Assembly (NCBI RefSeq): GCF_000186225.1
Contig: NC_014933.1
Coordinates: 3,782,001-3,846,000 of the forward strand
Source of the DNA: Bacteroides helcogenes P 36-108
GTDB taxonomy: Bacteria; Bacteroidota; Bacteroidia; Bacteroidales; Bacteroidaceae
Direction of reading: 5' to 3'
Length of the DNA: 64,000 nt
Shown: positions 27,925 to 35,689 of the stretch, in pieces
How positions within the stretch are numbered: position 1 is the first letter of the stretch
Layout: every line of letters starts with the position of its first letter
Program-made: the position numbers and the translations under genes
Notes under the pieces: generated by a model
The model's input: the letters and a program-made list of their open reading frames with translations, nothing else
What the model was told of the DNA's origin: nothing
Database searches by the model: none

Positions 27925-28755
27925 TTATTTTCCGGGCTTCAGCGGTCCATAGAAATAAGAAGCCGTCGCTCCGCCGTCAATCAGGAAGTCTGCCCCGGTA
28001 ATGAATGCGCCTTTGCCGCTCATCAGCAACTCTGCTACATTTGCCACCTCATCTGCCGTGCCGGGACGACCTGCAGGACACTTGGCGAACATATTCATGT
28101 AGAAATCGCCACGAGGTCCGTTAAATTCGTCTATGGCAAGCGGAGTGACGATGATGCCCGGAGAGATGGAATTGATGCGTGCCCCCCGTTCGCCCCATTT
28201 CACGGCTTCCGCCATGACACGCTTTACGTTGCAACGTTTCGCCATCTGATAGGCATGAAGAGTGTCGTGGATATTTTGCGGTTGCAGCACTTCAAGCGAC
28301 AGCAACTCTTCTGTTGGGGTAGTAGCGAGTTGCTCGTCAACTTCAGGAGAGAGTGCAGGCATACGGTGTCCCGACTGGCTGGAAATCGTGATGCCGACTC
28401 CGCCCTCTTTGATGACTTTACCCACTTCTTCAAGCAATACCGCCGTGCCATATAAATCCACCTTCAATATGGTTTCGACAGATGCCTGGCTGGGTGATAC
28501 CCCTGCCGCATTTACCAGCATCGTTATTTCCCCCTGCCTTTGAGCCTCCGCTATCAATCCCGATATGGAGGAGCGTGAAGATAAATCCATCTCCATGGGT
28601 ACTACATCAAATCCGGCATTGCTCATTATGCCAGCGATGTCTTCTGCATTCTTTATACTCTTGTCACCGAGTACGATTTTCTTTCCCGTTCCCATACGAC
28701 GGGCGATGGCCATACCTATCTGGCCTGCTCCGGTCAATATCATTACATCTTTCAT
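27925..28755 (-). CDS. Short-chain dehydrogenase/reductase (SDR)
   Basis: A 276-residue oxidoreductase with a Rossmann loop (ILTGAGQIGMAIA), an adenine-side DLSSR after the second strand, NAAGVS, a catalytic serine in ITISSQSG and the YQMAKRC catalytic Tyr-Lys pair. The C-terminal ITGADFLIDGGATASYF is the usual SDR ending. Between the serine and tyrosine is an insertion (~30 residues) longer than in typical SDRs, which may form a substrate lid. The N-terminus TGAGQIG rather than TGxxxGxG is a mild variant. Neighbouring flavodoxin remains and an AraC regulator hint at a small redox or detoxification locus. Substrate unknown. Confidence 0.85.
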   Translation of the reverse strand: MKDVMILTGAGQIGMAIARRMGTGKKIVLGDKSIKNAEDIAGIMSNAGFDVVPMEMDLSSRSSISGLIAEAQRQGEITMLVNAAGVSPSQASVETILKVDLYGTAVLLEEVGKVIKEGGVGITISSQSGHRMPALSPEVDEQLATTPTEELLSLEVLQPQNIHDTLHAYQMAKRCNVKRVMAEAVKWGERGARINSISPGIIVTPLAIDEFNGPRGDFYMNMFAKCPAGRPGTADEVANVAELLMSGKGAFITGADFLIDGGATASYFYGPLKPGK

Positions 28756-28798
28756 TGTTCTTTTATTATTTAAATAGTAATTATCTGAATTGACATTG

Positions 28799-28806
28799 CA
28801 AATGTA
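28799..28806 (-). promoter_or_regulatory. -7 element of the SDR gene
   Basis: Minus-strand TACATTTG, matching TAnnTTTG, 43 bases before the ATG. Confidence 0.55.
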
Positions 28807-28903
28807 CTTACATTCTGTGGTAAAGTCTATACCATTATTACTGATAGGTTTAACGATATTACGGATATATAGCCACTACCGGTAATAATAGATATGTAAA
28901 GCC

Positions 28904-28948
28904 GAAAAAATCCCGACTTTGTATCATCATAAAGATTGCAGAGTCGGG
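28904..28948 (-). terminator. Terminator downstream of the flavodoxin remnant
   Basis: On the minus strand CCCGACT (28942-28948) pairs with AGTCGGG (28912-28918), followed by ATTTTTTC. It separates the flavodoxin remnant from the SDR promoter. Confidence 0.65.
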
Positions 28949-29089
28949 TGACATCACTGTCAATCCATGATTGGCAAACACATTGATTACCAATATGAAG
29001 TTACATCCAAAATCTATCTGGAACGGCGATGTGAAAAGGAACCCTTAGGAAGCTTGCCGCACATGAGCTCATTCTCCATATTCCAGAGA

Positions 29090-29427
29090 TTACTCCGCCA
29101 TTTTTGCAATGGCAGTAGCTGCCGATTTTGCCGTGGGAGCAGATGTGCCGTGAATCGCTGTACCCTTCAACACGGTTGCAGTAGGACAGACCTTTCGGAT
29201 GTCCGCTTCGCTGTGTCCCATGCCACTGCCCTCATGGGTACAAAATGGAATGATGGCATATAATCATCGGGATAGGTATCCACTGTTTCTATCTCAAATA
29301 AATCTGCATCCATTTGCGCTTGAATCATTTTGGCTACAGCTTCGGTATTGCCAATCTTTAAATCCTTGATACTTCCGCTGACGTAGTTTTGCCCGCGACG
29401 TGAATAGTAAGCGATTAATGTATTCAT
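29090..29427 (-). pseudogene. Flavodoxin-family gene with internal deletion and frame break
   Basis: The first 57 codons (29427 to 29257) read like a flavodoxin: MNTLIAYYSRRGQNYVSG, a lysine-rich GNTEAVAKMIQ helix and VDTYPDDYM. The frame then carries on into unrelated residues and stops. In the next frame, from 29248 to the TAA at 29090-29092, the sequence reads PFCTHEGSGMGHSEADIRK then KGTAIHGTSAPTAKSA, the C-terminal half of the same family. Between these, around 55-60 residues of the usual ~165 are missing, including the expected central FMN-binding strand. The simplest reading is one internal deletion that also shifted the frame. A TATCTTTG box (29454-29461, minus) still precedes it. Confidence 0.8.
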
Positions 29428-29453
29428 TCTTATATAGTTTTATCTTTCGGGTG

Positions 29454-29461
29454 CAAAGATA
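29454..29461 (-). promoter_or_regulatory. -7 element of the flavodoxin remnant
   Basis: Minus-strand TATCTTTG, 26 bases before the ATG; the promoter appears intact although the gene is broken. Confidence 0.5.
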
Positions 29462-29547
29462 CAGCGTCCGGCCTCCATCTCGGTTTCACTGATAGCGTGC
29501 AAGTTTTCATTTATTCATCAAAATGCTTCTTTCTTGGAAAAACAGTG

Positions 29548-29555
29548 TAACTTTG
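29548..29555 (+). promoter_or_regulatory. -7 element abutting the AraC regulator start codon
   Basis: TAACTTTG, then 5 bases, then the ATG at 29561; it predicts a very short or absent leader. Confidence 0.5.
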
Positions 29556-29560
29556 CCTCC

Positions 29561-30442
29561 ATGAAGCAAACGGAAGAACCTAAGAAGCGGTGCGAAATAG
29601 TCTATTCCACAGACGTTTCGGAACTGAGCAGATACTTGCATAAAGGAGTGTGCCTGCATCTGCTGTGCCTGTCGGGAGAAGGAAGCTTCACATTCAACGG
29701 CAACATTTTCTCTTTCCGGCAGAATGATGCGATAGTCCTTTCACGTCCCGACTTACTGGAGGATTGGCAGACGGATGAAGACCTGCAAATAGAGTACATC
29801 CTTGCCCCACTGGATTTTCTTTACAACCAGCTCCCCGCCAATCATTACGGTGTGGGCGGTTGTATCAGCCTTTGGGACAATCCGGTCATTCATCTGTCGG
29901 ATGCCGATGCCCGGACGCTTCTTCATGACTTCCGGAGGCTGAGAGACCGCATCGGAGACAGCAACCATTCGTTTTACAATGAGATGGTGGGCAGTCTGGC
30001 TTTGACCATGATTTATGATTTGTTTGATTTTCATGCCAAAAGCCACCGGCAGAATGAAGCGACGGAACGGAAGACGGACTTGGTGAGCCAACTTGTCTCC
30101 CTGCTTTCGAGTGGAAGGTGCAAGCAAAACCGGGAAGTGGCATATTATGCCGGACTGCTGAACGTAACGCCCAAGTACCTGAGCAATGTGGTACGCCGGC
30201 AGACAGGTATCAGCGTATCGGCTCTGATTGACCGGCACGCCGTGCCCATGCTGATAGAGTATCTGAAGAACAGCAAACTGTCCTTATCGCAGATTTCGGA
30301 CGAGTTTCACTTCACTTCCTTGTCCTACTTCAGCCGCTATGTGCAGAGGCATTTAGGCGTCAGTCCCACCGAGTACAGAAAGACTATCCAGCCGCAAAAG
30401 CCCTTATCAAGCAGAAAAAAGGAATCCGCTACTTATTGGTAA
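29561..30442 (+). CDS. AraC-family transcriptional regulator
   Basis: A 293-residue regulator. The N-terminal half is cupin-like (LHLLCLSGEGSFTFNGN, FRQNDAIVLSRPDLLEDW) and would bind a small ligand; the C-terminal ~100 residues hold two helix-turn-helix units (VAYYAGLLNVTPKYLSNVVRRQTG and LSQISDEFHFTSLSYFSRYV) with the closing GVSPTEYRK. The start at 29561 is favoured over an in-frame ATG at 29534 because a TAACTTTG box falls between them. It is divergent from the flavodoxin remnant and SDR, the likely regulatory targets by position. Confidence 0.88.
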   Translation: MKQTEEPKKRCEIVYSTDVSELSRYLHKGVCLHLLCLSGEGSFTFNGNIFSFRQNDAIVLSRPDLLEDWQTDEDLQIEYILAPLDFLYNQLPANHYGVGGCISLWDNPVIHLSDADARTLLHDFRRLRDRIGDSNHSFYNEMVGSLALTMIYDLFDFHAKSHRQNEATERKTDLVSQLVSLLSSGRCKQNREVAYYAGLLNVTPKYLSNVVRRQTGISVSALIDRHAVPMLIEYLKNSKLSLSQISDEFHFTSLSYFSRYVQRHLGVSPTEYRKTIQPQKPLSSRKKESATYW

Positions 30443-30878
30443 AATTTGCAGAAAGAATAATAGCAGAAAACATCCGCCCGATGAAGGATTCTTGTTTCAC
30501 TCACTGACTGAACGGCATTCACTCAGGGACTGAAAGGCATTCAGTTCCTGAGTGAATGCCGTTCAGTCCCTGACTCATTGTACCCCCTCTCAGAAGGTGT
30601 CCTGGAGGGGGTAGTGGGCGATGTGTCCGGAGCAGACTTCAGATGGCAAAAAATATTTACATCCAACATTATTACAGAAAGTATTGCCATAATTACAGAT
30701 AATGAAATGGAATTGGAACAGGGGGTTGGAAATAGTGGTATATTTGTGTCCGAAAAATGTAATACCCCACCCACTTCAGCAGGCAATTTAAAAAACACGA
30801 GAATTGCTCACCCGCCAAATATCGTGCTTACAATTAAGAATAACCTTAGTACGTGGAGAAATACTGAAATATAATCGG
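30443..30878. other. Intergenic region with a large palindrome
   Basis: 436 bases with no gene I can support. A 98-codon frame at 30578-30874 has no recognisable fold. It contains the inverted repeat listed separately and, at the right end, the cobW promoter. Confidence 0.45.
30506..30568. repeat. Inverted repeat with 24-bp arms
   Basis: Arms 30506-30529 and 30545-30568 pair at 23 of 24 positions around a 15-base centre. Internally the motif ACTGAA plus GGCATTCA recurs as partial direct copies. It lies 63 bases after the AraC stop codon, so it could end that transcript, but it lacks a following U-run. Confidence 0.7.
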
Positions 30879-30886
30879 TATTTTTG
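30879..30886 (+). promoter_or_regulatory. -7 element of the CobW-family gene
   Basis: TATTTTTG, matching TAnnTTTG, 76 bases before the ATG. Confidence 0.5.
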
Positions 30887-30962
30887 CATATCCGCATTGC
30901 AATCTTCCTTTTGAAAGCATTGCAGCATGAAATATGATTTGTACTTAATTTAATATACAGCA

Positions 30963-32162
30963 ATGGAAACAATGGACATTCCCGTACTGCTGCTGACCGG
31001 CTATCTGGGCAGCGGCAAAACAACTTTAGTAAACCACATTCTCACCAACCGGCAAGGCATCAGGTTTGCCGTCATCGTCAATGACATCGGTGAGGTGAAC
31101 ATTGACGCAGACCTCATACAGAAGGGCGGCATCGTAGGCAAGAAAGACGACAGCCTCGTAGCCTTGCAGAACGGTTGCATCTGCTGTACTCTGAAGACTG
31201 ACCTGATAGAACAGATGCTCGACATCATGAAGATGAAACGCTTTGACTACATTGTCATTGAGGCCAGCGGCATCTGTGAGCCCGAACCCATCGCCCAAAC
31301 CCTCTGCTCCATTCCCCACATGGGCGGCGCTTACACCAAACACGGCATCTGCCGTCTGGACTGCATCACCACCGTGGTAGATGCCCTACGCCTGCAAAGC
31401 GAGTTTTCATGTGGTAGTGACCTTACCAGCAAGGTGCTTGACGAAGAAGATATAGAGAGCCTCATCATCCAGCAAATTGAGTTTTGCAACATTATTCTGC
31501 TGAACAAAGCCTCCGAAGTGAAGCCCGAAGAACTGCAACGCATCCGGCAAATCATCCGCACTCTACAGCCCGGAGCCGAAATCATAGAATGTGATTATGC
31601 CGAAGTGGATCTGGAGAAAATCATCCATACCCACATGTTCAATTTTGAGCGTGCCGCAACCGCCGCCGGATGGATTCGTGAAATAGAACGACAGGCAACC
31701 ACCGAAGAAGAAAAAGAAGCAAAAGCACACGGACACCACCATCACGAGGAAGAAGAACATGAGCACCACCACCATCACGAAGGCGGCGAAGTGGAAGAAT
31801 ATGGCATCGGCACATTTGTCTATTACCGCCGGCCGGCCTTCGATATACATAAATTCGACCGTTTCGTCTCCACCAAGTGGCCCCGCAACGTCATCCGCGC
31901 CAAAGGCGTCTGCTACTTCAGCAACAACCGTGACATGTCCTTCCTCTTTGAACAGGCAGGTGTACAGAAGAAGATAACCGAAGCCGGACAATGGTATGCC
32001 ACCGCCCCCGAAGAAGACCTCATCCGGCTGATGCAGCAAGAACCCGGCCTGATGCGTGACTGGGACGAAAAGTATGGTGACCGTATGCAGAAGATAGTCT
32101 TTATCGGCCAACACCTGGACAAAGAACAACTGATGAAAGATCTGGACGAGTGTCTGGAATAA
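30963..32162 (+). CDS. CobW/COG0523-family GTPase, probable zinc metallochaperone
   Basis: A 399-residue G3E GTPase. The P-loop is TGYLGSGKTTLVNHIL, the metal-binding CxCC is GCICCTLKTDL, a DxxG-like EASGICEPEPI follows, and the guanine-specificity NKAS is at LLNKASEV. A histidine/glutamate-rich loop (residues ~259-275, HHHHEEEEHEHHHHHE) separates the GTPase from a CobW_C domain (GTFVYYRRPAFDIHKFDRFV). Proteins with CxCC plus a His-rich loop deliver zinc, or more rarely other metals, to client enzymes. An alternative start three codons later (MDIPVLLLTGY) exists. The gene stands alone and is convergent with nadD. Confidence 0.88.
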   Translation: METMDIPVLLLTGYLGSGKTTLVNHILTNRQGIRFAVIVNDIGEVNIDADLIQKGGIVGKKDDSLVALQNGCICCTLKTDLIEQMLDIMKMKRFDYIVIEASGICEPEPIAQTLCSIPHMGGAYTKHGICRLDCITTVVDALRLQSEFSCGSDLTSKVLDEEDIESLIIQQIEFCNIILLNKASEVKPEELQRIRQIIRTLQPGAEIIECDYAEVDLEKIIHTHMFNFERAATAAGWIREIERQATTEEEKEAKAHGHHHHEEEEHEHHHHHEGGEVEEYGIGTFVYYRRPAFDIHKFDRFVSTKWPRNVIRAKGVCYFSNNRDMSFLFEQAGVQKKITEAGQWYATAPEEDLIRLMQQEPGLMRDWDEKYGDRMQKIVFIGQHLDKEQLMKDLDECLE

Positions 32163-32204
32163 ACAAATAATATATGAAAGAGGTGAAGCTGAAAAAGAAT
32201 CAGT

Positions 32205-32759
32205 TCATTTCAGAGCTTCATATACTGCCGGATGCAGGAAGTAGCGCACATCTCTGCCTTCCTTCATAGCACGGCGTATAAAAGTAGAACTGATATCGAA
32301 CACAGGAGAAGAAGCCAGCTTTACATTCAAAGGCAAGGAAGACGCATCCACCGCATATCCCGGACGAGGATAGACCAGAATCGGATTCTCGGCAAGGATA
32401 CGCTCCGACTGATACCAGCAAGGAAAGAGTGCCCAATTATCGGCTCCTATAATCAGATGAAAAATGTCGTGCGGATAAGTCTGTTTCAGCTTATCCAAAG
32501 TATGGACAGTATAGGACGGACGCGGCAAACGGAACTCAAAATCAGAAGCGCGGAATTTAGGATAACCGGCTATGGAAAGCCGCACCAACTCCAAACGAAG
32601 TTGGTCGTCCATCAGTTCAGCCTCTTTCTTCAGAGGATTATGGGGGCTTACCATGAACCACACCTCATCCAGCCCCTCGTACTCACAAAGATAATTGGCG
32701 AGAGCCAGATGTCCGATATGCACCGGATTGAACGAGCCGCTGAAAATTCCTATTTCCAC
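32205..32759 (-). CDS. nadD: Nicotinate-nucleotide adenylyltransferase
   Basis: Joins nicotinate mononucleotide and ATP to form deamido-NAD. It is 184 residues long. The nucleotidyltransferase motif [15 protein letters not shown] (HxGH) is at residues ~8-22, the substrate loop is [14 protein letters not shown], and the C-terminal [13 protein letters not shown] provides the second nucleotide-binding motif. It is the last gene of the minus-strand operon yicC-gmk-nadD, 16 bases after gmk. The gene order with guanylate kinase is common in Bacteroidetes. Confidence 0.95.
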   Translation of the reverse strand: MEIGIFSGSFNPVHIGHLALANYLCEYEGLDEVWFMVSPHNPLKKEAELMDDQLRLELVRLSIAGYPKFRASDFEFRLPRPSYTVHTLDKLKQTYPHDIFHLIIGADNWALFPCWYQSERILAENPILVYPRPGYAVDASSLPLNVKLASSPVFDISSTFIRRAMKEGRDVRYFLHPAVYEALK

Positions 32760-32775
32760 TTTGATGAGCTATGAA

Positions 32776-33339
32776 TTATGAATTGAGAAAACGAGTGATT
32801 ACTCCTAAAGCCTCGCTTTTTGCCGCCTCCAAATCGTCATTCACAATCACCGTGTCGAACTTCGAGACAAAACCAAGTTCATATTCAGCCTTTGCCACAC
32901 GGTTCTCTATCACTTCAGGAGCATCCGTTCCACGCCCTACCAGACGCTTGCGCAATTCTTCCACCGAGGGAGGCTGAATGAAAACAGACAAGGCACGTTC
33001 ACCATAGTATTTCTTGATATTGCAGCCACCCACTACATCAACATCAAACACTACATTCTGTCCGGCAGCCAATTGCTTCTCCACCTCTGCCTTCAGTGTA
33101 CCGTAAAAACGATCCTGATACACTTCTTCATACTCCAGAAACTCATTATTGGCAATGCGGCGGCGAAACTCATCGGGAGTCAGAAAGAAATATTCCACCC
33201 CATCCTTTTCAGTTCCTCGAGGCGGACGGCTGGTTGCCGAAATAGAAAAGGAAAGGTTCAGATTCTGCGCCAACAGATAGTTGATAATCGTTGACTTACC
33301 CGCCCCGGAGGGGGCAGAGAATATAATCAGTTTACCCAT
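32776..33339 (-). CDS. gmk: Guanylate kinase
   Basis: Phosphorylates GMP to GDP with ATP. It has 187 residues, with P-loop IFSAPSGAGKSTIINYLL at the N-terminus, GMP-binding TSRPPRGTEKDGVEYFFLT and the Glu-Tyr EYEEVYQDRFYGT segment, then a DVDVVGG strand and a lid with arginines (LRKRLVGRGTD). It lies 23 bases after yicC. Confidence 0.96.
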   Translation of the reverse strand: MGKLIIFSAPSGAGKSTIINYLLAQNLNLSFSISATSRPPRGTEKDGVEYFFLTPDEFRRRIANNEFLEYEEVYQDRFYGTLKAEVEKQLAAGQNVVFDVDVVGGCNIKKYYGERALSVFIQPPSVEELRKRLVGRGTDAPEVIENRVAKAEYELGFVSKFDTVIVNDDLEAAKSEALGVITRFLNS

Positions 33340-33362
33340 TTTGTATAAAGTTAAGATACGGA

Positions 33363-34241
33363 TTACATTACATTCAGAACTTGCTCCTTGATTTGCTCCA
33401 GTTCATCCTTCATTTGGACAACAATCTTCTGCATTTCCGCATGATTGGACTTGCTGCCCAGTGTGTTGATTTCACGTCCCATCTCCTGTGCGATGAATCC
33501 CAATTTCTTGCCTTGCCCGCTTCCGCTTTCAAGAGTGCTGATAAAATATTTCAGATGGTTGCCAAGGCGTTGTTTTTCTTCGTTTACATCCAGCTTTTCA
33601 ATGTAATAGATAAGTTCCTGTTCCAAGCGATTCTTATCATAGTCCACGCTCAAAGTTTTCTCAAGGGCATCGGTGATACGATCTTTGATTTTGCAAACCC
33701 GTTCTTTTTCATACGGTTCGACAATCTCCAGCAGATGGGCGATATTGGCAATCTTCTCGCGGAATTTTTTTTCCAAAGCCTCTCCTTCCTGTTTTCGGAA
33801 GTCCACCAGATGACGGATGGCCTCCTCAACGGCGGCATGAGCCACCTCCCATTCTTCTTCGCCCAGTTCCTGAACTTCATTCTTAGTCATGACATCCGGC
33901 ATGCGGAGCAAAGTAGAAAACCAGTCTGCTGGTTCAGGAATCCCGGCGATAGCAGAAATTTCCCTGATCCTTTTATAATAAGTCTCAATCAACTCCTGAT
34001 TGATGGGCGTAGCAAGCTGCTCGGCATCTTTCTTTTCAATCCAAAGGCTGAAATCCACTTTCCCACGTTCCAACATTTTGGATATTTCATTACGGATCTC
34101 CATCTCCTTTTCCCTGTATAGAGGAGCGATGCGGGCGGATAAATCCATCGCCTTACTGTTGAGTGACTTAATTTCAACGTTGATTTTCTTATCGGACAGT
34201 TCGACCGTTGCCTTGCCGTAGCCCGTCATAGATTGTATCAT
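33363..34241 (-). CDS. yicC: YicC-family protein (predicted endoribonuclease)
   Basis: A 292-residue protein with the invariant YicC N-terminus (MIQSMTGYGKATVEL ... VEIKSLNSKAMDL) and the C-terminal DUF1732 part (LGFIAQEMGREINTLGSKSN). Enterobacterial YicC is an RNase acting with PNPase on small RNAs; the role in Bacteroides is inferred. The middle region is long-helical and rich in Glu/Lys. It is the first gene of the yicC-gmk-nadD operon, with a TAATTTTG box at 34259-34266 (minus), divergent from tsaB. Confidence 0.9.
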   Translation of the reverse strand: MIQSMTGYGKATVELSDKKINVEIKSLNSKAMDLSARIAPLYREKEMEIRNEISKMLERGKVDFSLWIEKKDAEQLATPINQELIETYYKRIREISAIAGIPEPADWFSTLLRMPDVMTKNEVQELGEEEWEVAHAAVEEAIRHLVDFRKQEGEALEKKFREKIANIAHLLEIVEPYEKERVCKIKDRITDALEKTLSVDYDKNRLEQELIYYIEKLDVNEEKQRLGNHLKYFISTLESGSGQGKKLGFIAQEMGREINTLGSKSNHAEMQKIVVQMKDELEQIKEQVLNVM

Positions 34242-34258
34242 AATGTTATAGTTTTGCG

Positions 34259-34306
34259 CAAAATTACATGATTATTTTAATTAGTGAAAATAATCACGTA
34301 AATTTG
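34259..34306. promoter_or_regulatory. Symmetric divergent promoter region yicC / tsaB
   Basis: The minus-strand TAATTTTG (34259-34266) and plus-strand TAAATTTG (34299-34306) flank a dyad with arms 34269-34278 and 34287-34296 (10-bp perfect complements, 8-base centre). The dyad is centred midway between the two -7 boxes, over both -33 regions. Confidence 0.6.
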
Positions 34307-34332
34307 CCTCAATAAAATCAAGAATAAAAGTT

Positions 34333-35025
34333 ATGTCATGTATCTTGCATATTGAGACATCCACCTCGGCCTGCTCCGTAGCAGTGAGCGAAGACGGACA
34401 GAATATATTCAAAAAGGAAGACCTGAACGGGCCTTCACATGCCGTTTCATTGGGAGTATTTGTGGATGAAGCATTATCATTCGCCGACAGCCATGCCATG
34501 CCGCTGAATGCAATAGCCGTAAGTTGCGGCCCGGGTTCTTATACAGGTTTACGTATCGGGGTGTCTATGGCAAAAGGCATATGCTACGGGCGCAACCTCC
34601 CCCTTATCGGACTGCCTACTTTGAAAGTGCTTTGTGTACCCGTGTTGCTTTACAACGACGAGCTTCCCGAAAACGCCTTACTGTGCCCTATGCTCGACGC
34701 CCGCCGCATGGAGGTTTATGCCGCCATCTACGACCGTGCCTTGAAGCCGATACGCGATATTGCGGCCGACATCGTGGACGAGAACTCCTACACGGAGTTT
34801 CTTGACAAACATCCTGTCTTTTTCTTCGGCAACGGTGCGGACAAATGCAAGGAGAAAATCACACATCCCAATGCACACTTCATCGACGGCATTCTTCCGC
34901 TTGCCGGCATGATGTCTCCTTTGGCCGAAAAGGCCATGGCGGAACAAGACTTCAAGGATGTGGCTTATTTCGAGCCTTTCTATCTGAAAGAGTTTGTGGC
35001 AAGCATGCCAAAGAAACTTTTATAA
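34333..35025 (+). CDS. tsaB: tRNA threonylcarbamoyladenosine biosynthesis protein TsaB
   Basis: A 230-residue protein of the ASKHA fold, partner of TsaD/TsaE in forming t6A at position 37 of ANN-reading tRNAs. Family signatures are the N-terminal CILHIETSTSACSVAVSEDG, the central VSCGPGSYTGLRIGVSMAKG and LCPMLDARRMEVYAAIYD. It lacks the TsaD metal-binding histidines, as expected. It heads a long plus-strand operon through rseP. Confidence 0.93.
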   Translation: MSCILHIETSTSACSVAVSEDGQNIFKKEDLNGPSHAVSLGVFVDEALSFADSHAMPLNAIAVSCGPGSYTGLRIGVSMAKGICYGRNLPLIGLPTLKVLCVPVLLYNDELPENALLCPMLDARRMEVYAAIYDRALKPIRDIAADIVDENSYTEFLDKHPVFFFGNGADKCKEKITHPNAHFIDGILPLAGMMSPLAEKAMAEQDFKDVAYFEPFYLKEFVASMPKKLL

Positions 35026-35058
35026 TCACTGAACATTCAATGTTAATAATTAAATAAC

Positions 35059-35679
35059 ATGCAATATAACACCCAACAAAAACGGATGCCCTTGCCGGAA
35101 TACGGACGCAGCATCCAGAACATGGTAGATCATGCAATGACAATTGAAGACCGTGCAGAACGCCAGCGTTGCGCCAACACGATTATCAACATCATGGGCA
35201 ATATGTTCCCTCACCTGCGTGATGTACCCGATTTCAAACATAAGTTATGGGATCATCTTGCCATCATGTCCGATTTCAAACTGGATATCAACTATCCGTA
35301 TGAAATTATCCGCAAAGACAATCTCCACACAAAACCAGAGAACGTGCCCTATCTCAGCACAAAAATCCGCTATCGCCATTATGGGCGCACGCTGGAAGTG
35401 CTTATCGACAAAGCCATTGATTTTCCCGAAGGAGATGAAAAGCAGAATCTCATTGCGCTGATATGCAACCACATGAAAAAAGATTATATCGCCTGGAATA
35501 AAGACACCGTTGATGACCGTAAGATAGCGGATGACCTCGCCGAACTTTCCAATGGCAAACTGCAAATGACCGACAATATCGTACGCCTCATGGCAGAACG
35601 GATCGACCTGAACTACCGTCCGAAAATGAACAATCAGAATAACCGCAGAGATAACCGGAACAATAAACGAAAATACTAA
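35059..35679 (+). CDS. DUF4290-family protein
   Basis: A 206-residue Bacteroidetes protein of the DUF4290 family (YGRSIQNMVDHAMTIEDR, NIMGNMFPHLRDVPDFKHKL, LNYRPKMNNQNN). It is mostly helical, without a signal peptide or membrane helix, and ends in an Asn/Arg-rich tail (RRDNRNNKRKY) that may contact nucleic acid. It lies between tsaB and murA in the operon, 10 bases before murA. Function unknown. Confidence 0.85.
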   Translation: MQYNTQQKRMPLPEYGRSIQNMVDHAMTIEDRAERQRCANTIINIMGNMFPHLRDVPDFKHKLWDHLAIMSDFKLDINYPYEIIRKDNLHTKPENVPYLSTKIRYRHYGRTLEVLIDKAIDFPEGDEKQNLIALICNHMKKDYIAWNKDTVDDRKIADDLAELSNGKLQMTDNIVRLMAERIDLNYRPKMNNQNNRRDNRNNKRKY

Positions 35680-35689
35680 ATATCAGCAC

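Noticed and set aside
30578..30874. 98-codon plus-strand frame between the AraC and CobW genes
   Set aside because: No promoter, no recognisable fold and low-complexity composition; treated as non-coding.
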